Assembly (NCBI RefSeq): GCF_028823535.1
Contig: NZ_JAQIYM010000090.1
Coordinates: forward strand, 186,001 to 250,000
DNA: 64,000 nt
DNA from: Pseudomonas serbica
Lineage (GTDB): Bacteria > Pseudomonadota > Gammaproteobacteria > Pseudomonadales > Pseudomonadaceae
Reading direction: 5' to 3'
The position numbers and the translations under genes are program-made. The notes beneath the pieces are model-generated. The model searched no databases. It had not been told where the DNA came from and saw only the letters and a program-made list of their open reading frames with translations. Below, one piece after another: positions 42,361-50,998 of the stretch (within the stretch, counting starts at the first letter, position 1; every line of letters begins with the position of its first letter).

Positions 42361-42918
42361 TTAAGCGGCATCAGGCTTGGGGCTTTCATCGGCATCCCAG
42401 CGACGATCTAGCCACTTGTCGATGTCCTGCTCGATGTCCTTACCTGTGAGCGTGAAAAAGTATTTTGCTGCCTGCTTGGCCTTGTTCTTGATTTCCAAAA
42501 GTCCTTCTTCAGTAGCCTCTTTCGACGCCTGGTATGGTCTTCCCACGTTATGGATCAGGTTGTTGATGGAAAACTCCAGATCGTCAGCCTTCCTATGCTC
42601 AATCAAAGATAGTTTATTGACCCTTCCGGCCCGCATTAGGCGCGTGGTCTTGATACTCTGGTAAATCATCCCTGGAAAAATACCGAAGGCCATCGGCGTT
42701 AGGATCATGACACCTAAGAAAAAGGTCGAATAGTGGCATAGGAAAATTATGCCAAGGGTACCAATTGGAATTCGATAGTCGAAACGGCCAGTCGGAAAAC
42801 AACTAGGAAGCCGTTGCGACTCGTAAAAACAGTAGCCCATCAGCGCGAAAAAGTAGACAGCAAAAATTGCCCAGCCAGTACCAAAGTGTTCAAAAGCAAA
42901 GAAATGACCACTACCCAT
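42361..42918 (-). CDS. Membrane protein with cytoplasmic C-terminal domain
   Basis: 185 residues: about four hydrophobic segments in the first 95 residues, then a charged helical domain containing Lys/Glu-rich stretches and ending S-P-K-P-D-A-A. GGGG lies 7 nt before the ATG. No family recognised. Confidence 0.65.
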   Translation of the reverse strand: MGSGHFFAFEHFGTGWAIFAVYFFALMGYCFYESQRLPSCFPTGRFDYRIPIGTLGIIFLCHYSTFFLGVMILTPMAFGIFPGMIYQSIKTTRLMRAGRVNKLSLIEHRKADDLEFSINNLIHNVGRPYQASKEATEEGLLEIKNKAKQAAKYFFTLTGKDIEQDIDKWLDRRWDADESPKPDAA

Positions 42919-43025
42919 ATGTAAACCCCTTCTGACTTATTGTTATTTTTATGCAGTTGAAGCTGACTACTAATCATGCCATATCCGGATCTGACAAAGC
43001 TCACGAAATTCATGGACAAAACATA

Positions 43026-43048
43026 GAAACGGGCCTTTCGGCCCGTTT
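43026..43048 (-). terminator. Rho-independent terminator
   Basis: AAACGGGCC-GAAA-GGCCCGTTT just downstream of the leftward gene ending at 43067. Confidence 0.7.
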
Positions 43049-43066
43049 ACTGATTTTCTACCCGCG

Positions 43067-43960
43067 TTAAGGCGAAGGGCTATCGTCCTCGGGGGAAACC
43101 TCTGGCTTCCAGTCTTTTAGCCGCTTGGTCATTCCTACCAGATCCGATTGCAAGTCCCGGATGTCGGAGACAAGCCTGGCCTCGTAGGATCTGAATGAAC
43201 TCGCCCACCGGGAACTGGCCTTGGTGATCGTCACTCTCTCGCCGGCAATTCGAATCGGCAGGCTTTCGATGGTATCTTTTTCCGCCTGCAATTGGATTGT
43301 GTGCGTCAACCTCGCCTGGTGATTTTCGATCATCCACTGCAAGCCGGCGCTCGATACCTCGAGAGGCGGAAAATGAATGCCTGGGCAACTTGCGGTCTGC
43401 CCACCGTCGCCCGGTCGCTCATACCCGTGGTGCGCCATGTGGCTACCGACAACCGCGATAGGTCTGTTGCAGCACGGGCAGGTTTTGACCACCTTGTTCG
43501 GATTGACCTCTTTAGGAGGCTCAGTACTCGGAGCCCTACCCTTCACAATACTTGCTTTTAGAGAGTCAATCGTTGTGGCCAGTGGCATCAACTCAGCCAG
43601 CAGCTCGCGCATCGCATCGATCATGGGATGTGTCAGCTTGGTTTTCTGAATCTTCTTGTCTACGGAAGGTAGAGTATGGATACCCATAATCATGATCGAG
43701 AAATTCAAGTTCCGGACGTCTTCTGGCAGGCTCGCATGCTTCCCGCAATTGGAGTACACGTCGGAGATCTTCTCTTCCCACAGATCCATCGCGATATCGC
43801 TCGCCCAACGCTTCACGTCTTTCATCTCGGTGTTGCGGATGGAACCGTTGAGAATTGAGCGATTCAAGGTCTCCATCACATTCTCGAACCGAACGATTTG
43901 ACGCTCGGCGCCGCGACCCTTGCTCGAGTAAACGGATGGAAAATTTTCGCGAAGAATCAT
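43067..43960 (-). CDS. Zinc-ribbon-containing hypothetical protein
   Basis: 297 residues from the ATG at 43960 (GGGGCG about 7 nt upstream). A central C-P-C-C-N-R-P-I-x12-H-H-G-Y-x-R-P-G-D-G-G-x4-S-C-P-G block is typical of plasmid/phage proteins with a Cys/His zinc site, followed by a long C-terminal coiled coil. Probably nucleic-acid- or protein-binding. The tail is acidic and ends D-D-S-P-S-P. Confidence 0.7.
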   Translation of the reverse strand: MILRENFPSVYSSKGRGAERQIVRFENVMETLNRSILNGSIRNTEMKDVKRWASDIAMDLWEEKISDVYSNCGKHASLPEDVRNLNFSIMIMGIHTLPSVDKKIQKTKLTHPMIDAMRELLAELMPLATTIDSLKASIVKGRAPSTEPPKEVNPNKVVKTCPCCNRPIAVVGSHMAHHGYERPGDGGQTASCPGIHFPPLEVSSAGLQWMIENHQARLTHTIQLQAEKDTIESLPIRIAGERVTITKASSRWASSFRSYEARLVSDIRDLQSDLVGMTKRLKDWKPEVSPEDDSPSP

Positions 43961-44091
43961 AAGTATCGCCCCATTTTCTTTAAGTATGACCTTGGCGACG
44001 CTTGCCCTACCAGTCCTCACACCGACAATTTGTTTGCAATGTTCAAGCGCTATACAATCTCTAAAAAATCCACGATCAAAAGGATCGGCTC

Positions 44092-44847
44092 ATGTACATC
44101 GAGATTCCCGGTTTTGAAGCAAGAGGTGTTTGGGAAATTACCCAGAAGTTCGGTAACCTGTCCGGCGCCGTCAACATTCACTCGATGGCCTATGACTCTG
44201 CAACCGGTAAGGCGCTTTGGCTTGGACAAGAAGTTGTTGGCAAAAAACTCATGCGCCATAGCCTGGGCTTTGGCCTGTCGCAAAAAATGAGCGAAGACGA
44301 CGTTCTTTGCAGGATCCGTTACACCAACCTGGAAGACATCTTCGCAATCGAAGCAGTCTTCGCTGAAATGACGCGACTGATTCCGCTAATCGAGAGCGGT
44401 GAAGTGGCCCCGGAATCAGGCTATGTAGAGATTCACCGACAAGGTGCAGTGTTCGCGTTCAAAATGAACCTCAGCACCAACAGCGTCCTGGCCTACACAC
44501 GCGGCGAAGATGACAAACTTGAACCTGTTGGCTTGAAGACAGGTTCACCATTTACAAACTATCTCCAAATCCTTGTTATCACTCCGAATGGTGAAATTGA
44601 TATCGGTGGCTATGACCTTTACTGCGGCATCGACTCTGCTCTTCGAGTGGCTCACGATTTCGAGGTCATGAGAGCGCTCATAGATGGCAAGCCTGAAGCT
44701 GAAATCCTGGCCATGAAGCCCATACGCGAGCCGGAACCCAGGCTGAAAATAGACTTAGGGGCGATAGCCGAAAAAGCGCTCGAAGATATGCTTTCCTCTA
44801 TCGAAACATCAGAAGAAGCCGAACCGGAAAAAACTGTGATTCATTGA
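44092..44847 (+). CDS. Hypothetical protein, paralogue of 26493-27083
   Basis: 251 residues with AAGGA upstream. The first 200 residues align with the 26493 product (shared start M-Y-I-E and the E-A-V-F-A-E-M block); the last 50 form an acidic extension absent from the paralogue. No known domain. A strong terminator follows. Confidence 0.7.
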   Translation: MYIEIPGFEARGVWEITQKFGNLSGAVNIHSMAYDSATGKALWLGQEVVGKKLMRHSLGFGLSQKMSEDDVLCRIRYTNLEDIFAIEAVFAEMTRLIPLIESGEVAPESGYVEIHRQGAVFAFKMNLSTNSVLAYTRGEDDKLEPVGLKTGSPFTNYLQILVITPNGEIDIGGYDLYCGIDSALRVAHDFEVMRALIDGKPEAEILAMKPIREPEPRLKIDLGAIAEKALEDMLSSIETSEEAEPEKTVIH

Positions 44848-44867
44848 CGCCGATGCTGTCATGGTCT

Positions 44868-44896
44868 GAAAAAACCCAGCTCGGCTGGGTTTTTCG
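44868..44896 (+). terminator. Rho-independent terminator
   Basis: AAAAACCCAGC-TCG-GCTGGGTTTTT, symmetrical, so it may also serve the leftward umuC transcript that ends at 44919. Confidence 0.85.
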
Positions 44897-44918
44897 TTTC
44901 AAGTGGCGGCTCGGTTAC

Positions 44919-46178
44919 CTAGCTGCACTGCGGTAGATCCCCCCACCGATAGGTGTAGCCCGGCGAGAGCATGTCCCGGCGCATCACCCAGTCTGGATCC
45001 GGTTTTAGCCTGGCGGAGTGAATCGCCTGACGGCCATACCGCAGATTGATCGTGTCCATCACCGCCCCGATCTTGTCAGAGCCTGCCGGCGCCGGCGCCG
45101 CAAACAAATCCTCGGTGAATTCACCGCGCTGGTGAAGCCTGGTCAGCCGCACCGAACACTTCGAATACGCGTACCCCTTGCGATAGATACGCTCCAAGCC
45201 CGCCAGCGCCGCGCTCAGGAGGATTCGCGTGTCGTCGGAGGGATTGGTCAACTTCATGTCGATGCTGTTGTAATAGCGCTTAGAGGCATCCTCGAATTGC
45301 CCGGTCTGTACCGACACGCTCACCTGCTGACAGAGAGAACGCTGCGAGCGCATCTTTTCGGCAGCGACACTGGTGTAGCTCGCTGTGGCCTGGCGCAACT
45401 CATCCAGCAGATGAACGCGCTGCCCGAACATGCAGGACTTCATAATTTCCTGTTTCAGATCCGGGGCCTGGTGCATCTCCAGGCAGGCCTCGCCGGCGAG
45501 TTCCCTGGCGGTGCGTTCAACATTGACATTGAACATCTTGCGCAGCGACTTCCGGTCGTACCGGGACAAGTCCCAGGCCGTCTTGATGTTCATGATATCC
45601 AGGTGAGCACCGAGCTTTCTGCCGATCCCCCACACTTCCCCAACGGGGGCTATGCGCAGCAGCTTTTCCTGCCGGTCTTTAGCCGTCAGATCGACCACCC
45701 CCTTGGTGCCCGGCCAGGTCTTCGATGCCCACTGCGCCAGCTTGGCCAGTGTTTTTGTCGTGGATATGCCCATACCCACCGGCATGCCGACGTCGCGCAT
45801 GACCTTATCTTTTATCACAAAGCCCAACGCTTCCAAGCTCCCTGGAACGCCAGTTAGATCGGCCCAACATTCATCGATGCTGTAACACTCAATATCGGGT
45901 ACTTGCGAATGGATGGTCTGCATCACGCGGCGGGAGATGTCTGCGTATAGGGCGTAGTTGCTGGAGAACACGTTAACGCCCTCCTGGCGCAGGTAATCCT
46001 TCACCTGGAAGTACGGCACGCCCATCTTTACACCAAGCGCTTTGACCTGCTTGTTTCGGGCAATCACGCATCCGTCGTTGTTCGCGAGTACACAGACGGG
46101 CTTGTCCGTTAGGTCGGGTCGAAACAGCATTTCACACCGGGCGTAAAAGCTCTCACAGTCGATCAGTGCGATGACCAT
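44919..46178 (-). CDS. umuC: UmuC/RulB-type DNA polymerase V subunit
   Basis: 419 residues, full length. Y-family polymerase motifs are intact: A-L-I-D-C-E-S-F-Y-A-R-C-E at the N-terminus (metal-binding Asp), N-N-D-G-C-V-I-A-R, and Y-S-I-D-E-C-W (catalytic Asp-Glu), then the little-finger domain. Translesion polymerase for SOS mutagenesis; plasmid copies (rulAB type) commonly give UV tolerance in Pseudomonas. Its start overlaps the umuD stop by one base. Functions with UmuD, RecA and the beta clamp. Confidence 0.95.
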   Translation of the reverse strand: MVIALIDCESFYARCEMLFRPDLTDKPVCVLANNDGCVIARNKQVKALGVKMGVPYFQVKDYLRQEGVNVFSSNYALYADISRRVMQTIHSQVPDIECYSIDECWADLTGVPGSLEALGFVIKDKVMRDVGMPVGMGISTTKTLAKLAQWASKTWPGTKGVVDLTAKDRQEKLLRIAPVGEVWGIGRKLGAHLDIMNIKTAWDLSRYDRKSLRKMFNVNVERTARELAGEACLEMHQAPDLKQEIMKSCMFGQRVHLLDELRQATASYTSVAAEKMRSQRSLCQQVSVSVQTGQFEDASKRYYNSIDMKLTNPSDDTRILLSAALAGLERIYRKGYAYSKCSVRLTRLHQRGEFTEDLFAAPAPAGSDKIGAVMDTINLRYGRQAIHSARLKPDPDWVMRRDMLSPGYTYRWGDLPQCS

Positions 46179-46615
46179 CAGAACCTGGTCGCCCGCAGAT
46201 CTCGAACCACAAAGTCGACGACACCCCAGACGTTAACCTCCTCCGTTTTTTCGATGGCCACCCTCTCCCCGCAGGCGGATACCGTTACCAGGTTTAAAGC
46301 TCCAGCCTGCCCTTCGGCCAGGAAGACCCGATAGGCCCCCTCCGCAGCGATCACCGCGATCTTTCCCGGCGTCAGCTCGGTCTGACGATTCACGATCAAC
46401 AGGTCACCCGCGTGCAGGCTCAGTCCAGCGAGGGCTTCACTTGTCAGGCGCCAGAAGAAGATATGGGGCGCCCCCAGGCCGGTGATCTCGTCGAGCGACA
46501 GTTGTAGTTGCTCGTAATCCGCAGCCGGCGAGCTGAAACCAGTGATCTTGATCTTTTCTGGGAGGTTGGCCAGGGTGCCGGATCGGCGTCCTGGTGAGAT
46601 AAAGGCTTCTGACAT
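46178..46615 (-). CDS. umuD: UmuD-like protein lacking both catalytic residues
   Basis: 145 residues from the ATG at 46615, the usual UmuD length; the longer frame to 46675 runs through the LexA box. Strong family match: G-F-S-S-P-A-A-D-Y, G-D-L-L-I-V and the C-terminal V-W-G-V-V. The residues needed for self-cleavage are changed: Ser60 is Ala61, Lys97 is Phe98, and the Cys24-Gly25 cleavage site is Thr25-Gly26. It therefore should not auto-process. It may act uncleaved, or be processed by a host UmuD/LexA. Operon with umuC. Confidence 0.85.
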   Translation of the reverse strand: MSEAFISPGRRSGTLANLPEKIKITGFSSPAADYEQLQLSLDEITGLGAPHIFFWRLTSEALAGLSLHAGDLLIVNRQTELTPGKIAVIAAEGAYRVFLAEGQAGALNLVTVSACGERVAIEKTEEVNVWGVVDFVVRDLRATRF

Positions 46616-46639
46616 GATGGCGGAGATCGGGGAGAAGGA

Positions 46640-46655
46640 CTGTATATCTATCCAG
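46640..46655 (-). promoter_or_regulatory. LexA-type SOS box upstream of umuDC
   Basis: CTGTATATCTATCCAG: CTG-N10-CAG with an AT-rich centre, matching the Pseudomonas/E. coli LexA consensus (CTGTATATAWATACAG) except near the right half. It lies 25 nt upstream of the chosen umuD start, so SOS control of umuDC is likely. Confidence 0.7.
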
Positions 46656-46730
46656 CAAACAGGTGTCTTCGTCAAGCTCCGCCTGAAAAAGGATCCAGGC
46701 AGCCGACTGAAGGCGTTGCAATAAGCTCAG

Positions 46731-47699
46731 TCAGCTCAATGGGTCGACTGGCGTCTCTATCCATACTTCCGTTGCCGCTATGTCAGACCTCAATGCCACA
46801 AAAACCCCATGCCTGACGCGCCCCTTGCGGGTGATTTCGGCAAACTTCACCTCGCAAACAAGAATGGGTTGTACCCAAATCACGTGCCTGACTGTCACTG
46901 CTCCCGGATCGATCAGTGCGCTGGTGTCGGTCACGATGGGCTTGAGCGCCTTATGGACGCTTTGCAGATTCTTGGCGTTGAAGCCCGAACCTACCCTGCC
47001 CGCATACTTCAAGGCTCCAGCATCGTCGTAGCTCGCAAGCAGCACTGATCCGAGCCCGGTCGCGGATTGGGTGAAGCCGACGATTACGAACTCCTGCCGA
47101 TTCCGGCATTTGAGCTTCAGCCAGTCGGTGCTCCTGCCGGAGAGGTAGGGACTGCCGGCGCGTTTGCCAATCAGGCCCTCCAGATTCATGGCGCAGGCGG
47201 ATGCCAGGAGTGACTCCACGGGCTGATCAAAATCCTCGGAGATCCGAACTTGTTCCGTCTCGTGGCCTGAGAGCAGTTTCTTGAGCTTCGCTCGGCGGAA
47301 CTCAAGCTTCCTGGGCCTTAGGTCGGTCTTGTCGTAGAACATCAGATCAAACACGTACAGGACGAGCTCCCCGGTATTCTTCTGACCGATTGCCTCCTGT
47401 AGGGCGCCAAAGTCAGGCCGACCCTCGGCATCCTGCATGACCAACTCGCCATCCAGCCAGGCGTCCAGCAGGCCGAGCGACTCAACCGCCCCCGCGACGC
47501 TCTTGAACTTCGACGTCCAGTCGGCACCATTTTTCGTGTAAAGGGTTACCTTTCCCCCGTGCACCCTAGCCATCATTCGATAGCCGTCGAACTTTATTTC
47601 CCAGAAGTACTTTCCATGGGGAGGCCTGGTCGCCAGCGAAGCGAGTTGAGGCGGGAACCTTGGAGGTAGTTCGGCGGATGATCCTTTGGTACTTGGCAT
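46731..47699 (-). CDS. ATP-dependent DNA ligase, LigD ligase-domain type
   Basis: 322 residues. Nucleotidyl-transfer motif I is E-I-K-F-D-G-Y-R with Lys36 as the AMP-accepting residue; D-G-E-L-V (motif III), E-G-L-I-G-K (motif IV) and W-L-K-L-K (motif V) follow, then an OB-fold region. It corresponds to the ligase domain of LigD without polymerase or phosphoesterase domains. Ku-dependent end joining usually needs a full LigD, so a free ligase may seal nicks in repair. It lies upstream of umuD on the same strand, with the LexA box between them. Confidence 0.9.
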   Translation of the reverse strand: MPSTKGSSAELPPRFPPQLASLATRPPHGKYFWEIKFDGYRMMARVHGGKVTLYTKNGADWTSKFKSVAGAVESLGLLDAWLDGELVMQDAEGRPDFGALQEAIGQKNTGELVLYVFDLMFYDKTDLRPRKLEFRRAKLKKLLSGHETEQVRISEDFDQPVESLLASACAMNLEGLIGKRAGSPYLSGRSTDWLKLKCRNRQEFVIVGFTQSATGLGSVLLASYDDAGALKYAGRVGSGFNAKNLQSVHKALKPIVTDTSALIDPGAVTVRHVIWVQPILVCEVKFAEITRKGRVRHGVFVALRSDIAATEVWIETPVDPLS

Positions 47700-47763
47700 G
47701 ATCGTGAACTACAGGCGGGCATGTGTAGTTGTGACCACCAGTTGGTTGCGTGATTCAAATCTG

Positions 47764-48288
47764 TTAAATCGAGAACACGCCTTCGCTCAAACTTTCCGGA
47801 GGTCGGCTAACCACCGGGTTGCTGACTGGGCATTTTGGCGGCGGTACAACATCCTCAGGTAGAACCTCGTCCGTAGGTATCCCCTTTAGTCGTAAAGCGT
47901 GTATGACGGATCGGCGGTAAAGCGGCAACTCAAAAAAACTCGACACGCCCTCCGGGCACTCCGCGTCGTAGAAGCGCCGCTCTGAATGATCCGCGACGAA
48001 AACATGCCCACCGACATCAATAGTGTCCATCTCTTCGGCAGACAACCCTTCAGGTGGCGCAATGCCCCAAAACTTGTCCAAAAGCGGCCAATCCCATCCG
48101 CCATCATCAGTCTGAAAATTGCCGCCTTCAACATCATACAAATGGGCTGGTGATCCTAGCTGGAGTACCACCATGATTGCGAATTCATCGCATAAGCCAT
48201 TGTTGATTTCAAAGTATGAGGGAACGCCATTGGTGCGCAAAAACTCATCTCGGAGTCGTCTTATCGTAGAACCAATGACCTCACTCAT
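47764..48288 (-). CDS. Hypothetical protein, possible papain-like fold
   Basis: 174 residues from the ATG at 48288 (AGGGG about 6 nt upstream); the longer frame overlaps the upstream gene. N-N-G-L-C-D-E-F-A supplies a Cys in the usual helix start, G-H-V-F-V-A a His and F-Y-D-A-E-C-P-E-G an Asp, the C-H-D order of papain-like cysteine proteases or transglutaminases. This is inference from motif order; activity unproven. Confidence 0.55.
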   Translation of the reverse strand: MSEVIGSTIRRLRDEFLRTNGVPSYFEINNGLCDEFAIMVVLQLGSPAHLYDVEGGNFQTDDGGWDWPLLDKFWGIAPPEGLSAEEMDTIDVGGHVFVADHSERRFYDAECPEGVSSFFELPLYRRSVIHALRLKGIPTDEVLPEDVVPPPKCPVSNPVVSRPPESLSEGVFSI

Positions 48289-48397
48289 AGCGACCCCTAG
48301 ACTTTCATATTGTGAAATGACACGCCATCCTTTGGCGTGTGTACGCAGGATGGCTTTTATACAGTCTATGGGGTGCGTATATCGCGGCTCAAACGAA

Positions 48398-48763
48398 TCA
48401 GTTTCGAGTGGTGGCTTCTGCGTGATCCTGGCACGCGACACGGATCCACGCGCCGCGAACCATCACACCCGGCTTGCCACAGGTGTCGCAGGTTTTGGCC
48501 GACTTTGCTTCTGCCTCTGTGATGAACTCCCGGCAAGCCGAATCACCGCCCGATTTGTAAAACCGCAGCGTGCCGAACTTTTCCTTAATTTGATCCGCAA
48601 CCACTTGCGGGCAGCCTGACTCGTCGACCCTGGCCTGAATTTTAGCCAGGGCTTCATCCAGCAGGTCGTACCAACCATCTCCAAGCTCAAAGCACCTGAA
48701 CCGACCCCCGGTGAGAATCTTCGGATACTTGATTTTGAGTTGCTCGCTCAGCTCTTTTTTCAT
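48398..48763 (-). CDS. Small zinc-finger hypothetical protein
   Basis: 121 residues, GGAG before the ATG. I-K-E-K-F-G-T-L-R-F-Y near residue 60 and a C-terminal C-D-T-C-G-K-P-G...C-x2-H zinc site are the pattern of a small conserved plasmid/phage family. Function unknown. Confidence 0.7.
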   Translation of the reverse strand: MKKELSEQLKIKYPKILTGGRFRCFELGDGWYDLLDEALAKIQARVDESGCPQVVADQIKEKFGTLRFYKSGGDSACREFITEAEAKSAKTCDTCGKPGVMVRGAWIRVACQDHAEATTRN

Positions 48764-48915
48764 GACTTGCTCCTGCGCACATCGGCGCGTCTGAGTAACG
48801 GAATTGTGCTGCTATTTATAGCTATGGATAGGTATTGGCGCCATCTAACAATGATGGTAAATTGCCCACCTCTTGCAAAAAACCCTTGATTCAGCCACCT
48901 ATCGAGCCGGAAAAG

Positions 48916-49290
48916 ATGTCGACCTCTCCATGCACGTCCTGCGGCGCCTGCTGCGCGTTTTTCCGTGTCTCGTTCTTCTGGGGCGAGTGCCAATCAAGCG
49001 GTGGGACTGTCCCTGACGACACCGTTGAGCTTGTCACGCCGAGCCTGGTGGCGATGCGTGGCACCAGCCAACCGAATCCACGTTGCACCAAGCTTGCCGG
49101 CGAGATCGGTGAAGATGTTCGCTGCACCATGTACGAACAACGCTCCTCGTCCTGCCGTGATTTCGATGCGTCCTGGGAAAATGGCGAGCACAATCCACGG
49201 TGCGACGATGCTAGGGCAAAACACGGGTTGCCGCCACTGTCGCCGCAGCCTGTGATCAACCACATCCCCGTGCTTCAGTTGAGAAGCTGA
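48916..49290 (+). CDS. YkgJ-family Cys-cluster (zinc/iron-chelating) protein
   Basis: 124 residues from the ATG at 48916 (GGAAAAG upstream). C-T-S-C-G-A-C-C-A-F-F at the N-terminus and later R-C-T-K-L, R-C-T-M-Y-E-Q-R-S-S-S-C-R-D-F match the full YkgJ/CxxCxxCC pattern (N-terminal cluster plus C-x2-Y-x2-R-P/S-x-x-C-R). Thought to bind a metal centre; exact role unknown. One of three such proteins here. Its 3' end overlaps the convergent 49275 gene by 16 nt. Confidence 0.8.
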   Translation: MSTSPCTSCGACCAFFRVSFFWGECQSSGGTVPDDTVELVTPSLVAMRGTSQPNPRCTKLAGEIGEDVRCTMYEQRSSSCRDFDASWENGEHNPRCDDARAKHGLPPLSPQPVINHIPVLQLRS

Positions 49291-49583
49291 TTCTCAAGGT
49301 AGTACGTGGCTTCTTGCGTTGTTACGGCGGTTTCGGTGGTCACCACTTGAGCTTCCTTGATCCAGCAATGCAGATCCACCGTATCGGCGATGATTTTGGT
49401 GAGCTTCTTTCGGCCCAGCGCCGTGACGAAGGCTTTGGTGACAAACACGTAGACATCCACGCCGCCATTTTTGTGTCCGGAGTAGCCTTGGCGGCGAAGT
49501 TCATTGCGCAACCAGGGGCGGAAGTTCAAAGGCGTGACGGCTGCGCCGGCGTTGACTATCGTTGCATACCGCTCGTTAGACAT
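49275..49583 (-). CDS. Hypothetical protein
   Basis: 102 residues from the ATG at 49583 (GAGAAC upstream). The frame runs further to a GTG at 49652, but that lies upstream of the expected transcription start of the promoter at 49653-49680. Basic N-terminal half (L-R-N-E-L-R-R-Q-G-Y); no family recognised. Confidence 0.55.
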   Translation of the reverse strand: MSNERYATIVNAGAAVTPLNFRPWLRNELRRQGYSGHKNGGVDVYVFVTKAFVTALGRKKLTKIIADTVDLHCWIKEAQVVTTETAVTTQEATYYLENQLLN

Positions 49584-49652
49584 GCTGTTCTCACTGACCT
49601 TAGGCTTCTGTGGCATGGCCACGGCGCCGGCATTGATTGATTTCTCGGCCAC

Positions 49653-49680
49653 ATCATATCGGACGGCTAATCACCGTCAA
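49653..49680 (-). promoter_or_regulatory. Promoter of the 49275-49583 gene
   Basis: On the minus strand TTGACG, 16-nt spacer, TATGAT. Good sigma70-type match; expected start near 49645. Confidence 0.55.
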
Positions 49681-49816
49681 TTGATGTAAAATATTGAAGA
49701 CGGCCAAAAATCGCAGATTTCTTGATTGCCGGCTGGAGTCCTAAGCACCTTGGAGGTCGAATGAAGTACATCCACGATAAGAGCTCTCGATTGTGTTACT
49801 CAATCGGAGAAGCACA

Positions 49817-50155
49817 ATGTCCAGAACCATCCGCCGCACCCGCGTCGCCACCACCATGCGCGGTTACATCGATCTTGAGATCCTGAAAAGCCATCATTAC
49901 TTTGAAGGTGATGAAGATTACAGCCAGTATGTCCAGCTGGCGCTGATCGACTTTCACCGTGACAAGCACAGGCCAATGAGCCGGTTTGATGTGTATTCCA
50001 CTGGGGTGCCACGCTGCGTGCGCATCATAGACGTGAAGCGTCAATCACGCGAAAGCGCAGCAATCCTGCGCAAGGCCGTGGAGCGCAATGATTTCGATGT
50101 CGTGCTGCCCCTGCTAGGGAAACGCGCCTTCGACGCTTGGTTCATGTACTGGTAG
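49817..50155 (+). CDS. Hypothetical protein
   Basis: 112 residues from the ATG at 49817, with GGAG upstream. Very basic N-terminus (R-T-I-R-R-T-R-V) and a compact alpha/beta body; could bind nucleic acid, but no family recognised. Terminator follows. Confidence 0.6.
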   Translation: MSRTIRRTRVATTMRGYIDLEILKSHHYFEGDEDYSQYVQLALIDFHRDKHRPMSRFDVYSTGVPRCVRIIDVKRQSRESAAILRKAVERNDFDVVLPLLGKRAFDAWFMYW

Positions 50156-50159
50156 CAGA

Positions 50160-50196
50160 AGGCCCCGAAGAGTTCGAGCTCCTAGGGGCTTTTTTC
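50160..50196 (+). terminator. Rho-independent terminator
   Basis: GCCCC-loop-GGGGC followed by TTTTTT just after the 49817-50155 gene. Confidence 0.75.
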
Positions 50197-50296
50197 TGGT
50201 CGTAAACATGGCGAACACCAGTGCAGAGCTGATGATAATTAGCTATCATTAAACCGTTGCATACCTTCTGCCGGCCTTCTGAATTGAGCCCAAATC

Positions 50297-50917
50297 ATGG
50301 CGACCACGACTACCGCTGTCACACTCATTCCACTCCTGGCGGTGTCCCCTACCAAGGAAGAGGTAACCGCTCAGGCTGAAAAGAATCTGACTCTGATTCG
50401 CCAGGAAGGCGCTATGGAGAAGTATGGCCAAGCGTTTATGGATGAGCTCAGGGCTCCGATTCAACCCCGTGCCAAGATGAACCGCCTGAAGAAGCTGGCC
50501 GACAAGATCAGTGGCGCCGTCGTGCCGCACAGCGCTTGTCGAAACGGTTGCAGTCACTGCTGCAACATATCCGCGATCATCACTCAGACCGAGGCGAATG
50601 CCCTCGCCACTGCCAGTGGTCGCAAGGCCAAGCAACTGAGTGGGCCGCCGCCGTCGTCAGAAGCGATCATGAAATACTTTCGTGTGCCCTGCCCGTTTCT
50701 GAAGAAAGGTCGCTGCTCGGTCTACGAAGACCGTCCACTGGTTTGCCGCCTTCAGTTCAATATCGCCGATAACCCACACTTCTGCGACACAGCCATCGAA
50801 CCCAAAGACAGCCATGTGACCATGCTCAATGTCCACCAGCTTGAAGAGGGCTACATGATGGCCTTCCTAAAAGACACCTGGGGCGATATCCGCGATTTCT
50901 TTCCTCCTTCGGCTTGA
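50297..50917 (+). CDS. YkgJ-family Cys-cluster protein
   Basis: 206 residues. C-R-N-G-C-S-H-C-C-N (about 85) and the later V-P-C-P-F-L-K-K-G-R-C-S-V-Y-E-D-R-P-L-V-C-R-L give the full zinc/iron-chelating signature (CxxCxxCC, CPFL, CxVYxxRPxxCR). The N-terminal 80 residues are helical and unrecognised. Third member of this family in the window and the closest to the consensus. Confidence 0.85.
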   Translation: MATTTTAVTLIPLLAVSPTKEEVTAQAEKNLTLIRQEGAMEKYGQAFMDELRAPIQPRAKMNRLKKLADKISGAVVPHSACRNGCSHCCNISAIITQTEANALATASGRKAKQLSGPPPSSEAIMKYFRVPCPFLKKGRCSVYEDRPLVCRLQFNIADNPHFCDTAIEPKDSHVTMLNVHQLEEGYMMAFLKDTWGDIRDFFPPSA

Positions 50918-50998
50918 CCATGCCCTGGCAATTCCATGGCTATTGGTCAGTTTCCGGTGGCAAGATATGAGTAATTGGTAACGAAACGTGAGGGCGGT

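Noticed and set aside
45018..45857. 279-residue plus-strand frame opposite umuC
   Set aside because: Antisense to a full-length UmuC with intact motifs; no independent support.
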